Shown piece by piece: positions 61,501 through 64,000 of a stretch of 64,000 nucleotides of DNA. The DNA comes from Proteobacteria bacterium UBA5122 (GTDB taxonomy: Bacteria > Pseudomonadota > Gammaproteobacteria > Tenderiales > Tenderiaceae): positions 17,187-81,186 of the forward strand of contig DHYU01000080.1 in assembly GCA_002415485.1 (NCBI GenBank), read 5' to 3'. The notes beneath the pieces were generated by a model, which worked only from the letters and a program-made list of their open reading frames with translations, was not told the DNA's origin and did no database searches. The translations under genes and the position numbers were made by a program. The number at the start of each line of letters is the position of its first letter. Positions within the stretch are counted from its first letter, which is position 1.

Positions 61501-62615
61501 ATTCTGTATGGTTCGCCGCCGTGTTTTTGATGGCAGGGTGTTCCTCGACAGGAGAAAAGGCTTCCGGGCCTGAGGTGCAGACTGATTCTCAAACGGCTGA
61601 ACTGCTGGAACTGTTCGAAGGCTTTGGTGAGGAGTCAGTTGGGGGGGATGCAGAGGTCGAGCCAGAAGTTGGTGTGGGGATCACCGATATCAGTGTACTT
61701 GAGGAGTTGGGTGCGGGGAGTGATGCATTCGATGACTCAGAGTTAAAAATCCCTGAGGTCAATTTTGTTAGCCCTGTGCATGTGGCTGCGTGGGATGTTA
61801 TTCAAGGTGGCCATGTGGGGGCGGCCATTATCAGTGGTAGACAGATTCACCAGTTGACGCGTCCTGTGGCGGTGGCGACGCGCGGAGAATATGTCTATAT
61901 CGTTGATGAAGGTGTTGATGCTGTATTACGGTTTGATTTGGCAAGTCGTCGCCTAGAGCAGGTATTGGATTTGCGCGCAGCTGTGACCGGGGCCGCCGCC
62001 GACATTTACGTAAACCCAGATTTTTCTTTCTATCTAACCGATACAGATGGCAGTCGTGTTTTGTTGTACGATCGTCATGGGCGCATGATTCAGGAATTCA
62101 AGAACTACTTCAATATGGTCAAGCCGGTTGCACTGGGTTTGCTGGAAGGGGGAGATCTGGTGGTTGCTGATGCCCATTATGATCATGTCTTGCGCTTTAA
62201 TTCTGCTGGGACTTTGCTCGCAACCTATGGTGGGCGCGGGACCGAATCAGGCAAGTTTCTCAATATCACAGTGATGGCGACCGGGCCGGATGGTATGTAT
62301 GTCGGAACGCGGGTGGGGCGTCATGTGCAAGTGATAGGTGCTGACGGGATGTATCGCTATTCATTTGAAGAGGCTGCGTTGGCATTTCCTTCTGCGATTG
62401 TGGTTGATGACATGAATCGTAGTTATGTGGCTGATTATATGGATAACACGATCAAGGTGTTTGATCGGGGCCGCCTGGTGACAACCCTGGGTGGTCATGG
62501 CGCAGGTCCGGGCAGATTTATGCGCGTGACCGATATGTGGCTGGACGGTGAATTTTTGTATGTGGTGGATAGTTTGAATGCCCGCATACAGATTGGCCAC
62601 TTGCTGCCTGAATAA
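61461..62615 (+). CDS. NHL-repeat beta-propeller lipoprotein 1
   Basis: The 384-residue protein has a lipobox FLMAGC, an acidic linker (residues about 35-95), and a six-bladed NHL-type propeller with repeats such as EYVYIVDEGVDAVLRFDL, GDLVVADAHYDHVLRFNS and FLYVVDSLNARIQI. The start overlaps the cytochrome gene by 40 bases. NHL propellers bind proteins or cofactors; in cytochrome loci they may scaffold an extracellular assembly. Confidence 0.78.
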   Translation: MPFSAPRKSWLKINSVWFAAVFLMAGCSSTGEKASGPEVQTDSQTAELLELFEGFGEESVGGDAEVEPEVGVGITDISVLEELGAGSDAFDDSELKIPEVNFVSPVHVAAWDVIQGGHVGAAIISGRQIHQLTRPVAVATRGEYVYIVDEGVDAVLRFDLASRRLEQVLDLRAAVTGAAADIYVNPDFSFYLTDTDGSRVLLYDRHGRMIQEFKNYFNMVKPVALGLLEGGDLVVADAHYDHVLRFNSAGTLLATYGGRGTESGKFLNITVMATGPDGMYVGTRVGRHVQVIGADGMYRYSFEEAALAFPSAIVVDDMNRSYVADYMDNTIKVFDRGRLVTTLGGHGAGPGRFMRVTDMWLDGEFLYVVDSLNARIQIGHLLPE

Positions 62616-62649
62616 TCAAAACAATGTTTTCGCAGTGTGTCTCGGATGA

Positions 62650-63819
62650 ATGCTGATGTGGATGCTGCGATCAATCTCCATTCCTAACCTTTCTGTTCAA
62701 TGGCCGCTAGTGGTTGTTGCCGCCTTTCTGTCCTTGCAGTTGACGGGGTGTGCACAGTTACCGGCGACATTTGAATATCAAAACCCGATTGCCAGCCAGG
62801 GTGAGGCTGTATGGCCGGCGCCCCCCGAGCAGGCGCGTTTTCGTTTTGTTGGTGAGGTGACGGGGGAAGAAAATCTTGTCCGTCCCGGCGAGGAGGTGCG
62901 CAATGTGGGGGTGCGCATGTTGCGATGGTTGGTCGGTCTTTCGCGGCAAAAATCATCGCCGGTCATTCTTCAGCGGCCGCAGGCGGTCATCACCGATGGG
63001 GCGGGGCGTATCTATGTCTCAGATGTAAGTCGCCAAGCGGTATATGTGTTTGATCGCACGCGTGCAGAGCTAGCGGTATGGGAATACGCGGCAGAAGGGG
63101 TGCGTTTTAAAATCCCAGTGGGTTTGAGTCTGGCGGATGATGGTTCATTGTATGTTGCTGATGCTGGTTTGAAGGCGATCGTACGCCTGGGTCAGCAAGG
63201 TGAGCCACTGGCCTTGCTGGGGGTGGGGGAGTTGATACACCCGGCCGGGGTGGTTTGGAGTAATGAGCATCAGCGTCTATATGTCGCTGATCGGGGCGCC
63301 AATAGCATCAAGGCTTTTTCCTTGGATGACCGACTATTGTTTAGCTTCGGTGGCCATGGTGAGCGGGAAGGGATGTTGAATGGTCCGACTTATCTGACGT
63401 GGCATGCCAATGAACTGTATGTGACAGACACATTGAACTCACGCATACAGATTTTTAATCCCGAGGGAGAGTTTGTGCGCGGTTTTGGGCGGCGCGGGAT
63501 GTATCTGGGAGATTTGCCTCGCCCCAAGGGGCTGGCAGTGGGACCCAATGGCAATATCTACGTAGTGGAATCCTATTACGACTATTTGTTAGTATTCAAC
63601 CCCAAAGGGGAGTTTCTGCTGCCGATTGGAGGTAGCGGATACGGGATAGGTCAGTTTTACCTGCCAGCAGGGGTGTGGGCAGATGAAGCCGGCTTGGTTT
63701 ATGTGGCCGATACATTTAATGGCCGGATCAAGGTGTTTGAGTCTGTTGAAGAACCGGATGAGCCAGAAGCGAATCGGGGCGAAAGTCCTGTGGGTACTGA
63801 GCGCGCTGCTGGCAGCTAA
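62650..63819 (+). CDS. NHL-repeat beta-propeller lipoprotein 2
   Basis: The 389-residue protein has lipobox LQLTGC and six NHL blades: GRIYVSDVSRQAVYVFDR, GSLYVADAGLKAIVRLGQ, QRLYVADRGANSIKAFSL, NELYVTDTLNSRIQIFNP, GNIYVVESYYDYLLVFNP and GLVYVADTFNGRIKVFES. ATG 62650, 62656 and 62662 are possible starts. It is related to the gene before it, a tandem pair, and overlaps the following cytochrome gene by 62 bases. Confidence 0.82.
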   Translation: MLMWMLRSISIPNLSVQWPLVVVAAFLSLQLTGCAQLPATFEYQNPIASQGEAVWPAPPEQARFRFVGEVTGEENLVRPGEEVRNVGVRMLRWLVGLSRQKSSPVILQRPQAVITDGAGRIYVSDVSRQAVYVFDRTRAELAVWEYAAEGVRFKIPVGLSLADDGSLYVADAGLKAIVRLGQQGEPLALLGVGELIHPAGVVWSNEHQRLYVADRGANSIKAFSLDDRLLFSFGGHGEREGMLNGPTYLTWHANELYVTDTLNSRIQIFNPEGEFVRGFGRRGMYLGDLPRPKGLAVGPNGNIYVVESYYDYLLVFNPKGEFLLPIGGSGYGIGQFYLPAGVWADEAGLVYVADTFNGRIKVFESVEEPDEPEANRGESPVGTERAAGS

Positions 63820-64000
63820 CGTTCACGCCTCCGATCGTATTTCAGACATACGCAATACCAAGCATAACTTCTCTGCGACGGTGGTTCCGGCGTTGCCGGA
63901 CGGTGCTGCTCGTGATGTGTTTGCCGTTAACGAATCACAGATTTGTGCCTTTTGTCATACGCCTCATGCGGCGACACAGGCGCCAACAGCGCCGATCTGG
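63758..64000 (+). CDS. Second tetraheme-type cytochrome c, N-terminal part (partial)
   Basis: An ATG at 63758, in another frame of the propeller gene end, starts a signal peptide (VLWVLSALLAANVHAS) and continues to base 64000. The mature start IRNTKHNFSATVVPAL, then ICAFCHTPH and TAPIW, matches the tetraheme protein at 54295 (NTKHNLGST, ICVFCHTPH, AAPLW). One CxxCH is visible before the window ends; the rest is outside. It is a paralogue of the candidate filament subunit at the other end of the locus. Confidence 0.8.
   Translation, partial: MSQKRIGAKVLWVLSALLAANVHASDRISDIRNTKHNFSATVVPALPDGAARDVFAVNESQICAFCHTPHAATQAPTAPIW

Overview
The window is a chromosomal segment of a Gram-negative proteobacterium, most probably a gammaproteobacterium with a chemolithotrophic or otherwise respiratory, cytochrome-rich lifestyle. 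The order trpG-trpD-trpC, crp/vfr, osmC-like, speD, coq7 is typical of gammaproteobacteria, and the SpeD is the pyruvoyl enzyme of the E. coli type. Alternative complex III, several periplasmic multiheme cytochromes, and rpe, gph and glcF fit a respiratory specialist with 2-phosphoglycolate salvage, possibly an autotroph. The species cannot be named from the sequence alone. No tRNA, rRNA, CRISPR array, transposase or integrase was seen.

Layout. 1-6.7 kb: end of tldD, darP (reverse), pmbA, then the Mla lipid-transport operon mlaF-E-D-(TolC-family gene)-C-B. 6.8-15.2 kb: murA and a compact histidine operon hisG-D-B-H-A-F-I-E running into tatA-B-C. 15.3-17.3 kb: a DegS/AlgW-like protease (reverse) and a Nif3-like gene. 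17.3-25.2 kb: a 500-base leader and the seven-gene operon for alternative complex III (actA-B1-B2-C-D-E-F), a quinol:electron-acceptor oxidoreductase. 25.2-29.3 kb: a DUF3530 hydrolase (reverse), rpe, gph, a probable Trp-rich leader peptide and trpE. 29.4-39.6 kb: an A+T-richer block between trpE and trpGDC with a lipoprotein, a PapD-like chaperone, two DUF4402 pilin-like proteins, an O-antigen-ligase/TPR protein and, on the other strand, a glycine-zipper protein and a large usher-like protein ending in a SPOR domain. 39.8-52.7 kb: trpGDC, a TraF_2-type outer membrane protein, crp/vfr, osmC-like, a VOC protein, speD, two secreted orphans, coq7, glcF, a ferredoxin, a NodI/NodJ-like ABC exporter and rplM-rpsI. 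52.9-54.2 kb: a porin. 54.2-64 kb: a locus with a tetraheme cytochrome, a PpiC/SurA-like isomerase, an outer-membrane beta-barrel, three triheme c7-like cytochromes, a cupredoxin-like lipoprotein, two NHL beta-propeller lipoproteins and the start of a second cytochrome resembling the first.

How the parts work together. Mla, MurA, Tat, DegS and the porin maintain the envelope. The act operon feeds electrons from quinol to periplasmic carriers. It lies directly after nif3, where related genomes, from general knowledge, often carry petABC (cytochrome bc1). The 54-64 kb locus has the parts expected of an electron conduit through the outer membrane or of an extracellular cytochrome filament: periplasmic c7 carriers, a barrel, a folding isomerase, a tetraheme candidate subunit and beta-propellers. 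The 29-39 kb block looks like a divergent chaperone-usher pilus system with a possible glycan ligase and a peptidoglycan-binding usher. These two loci are the best candidates for undescribed biology in the window.
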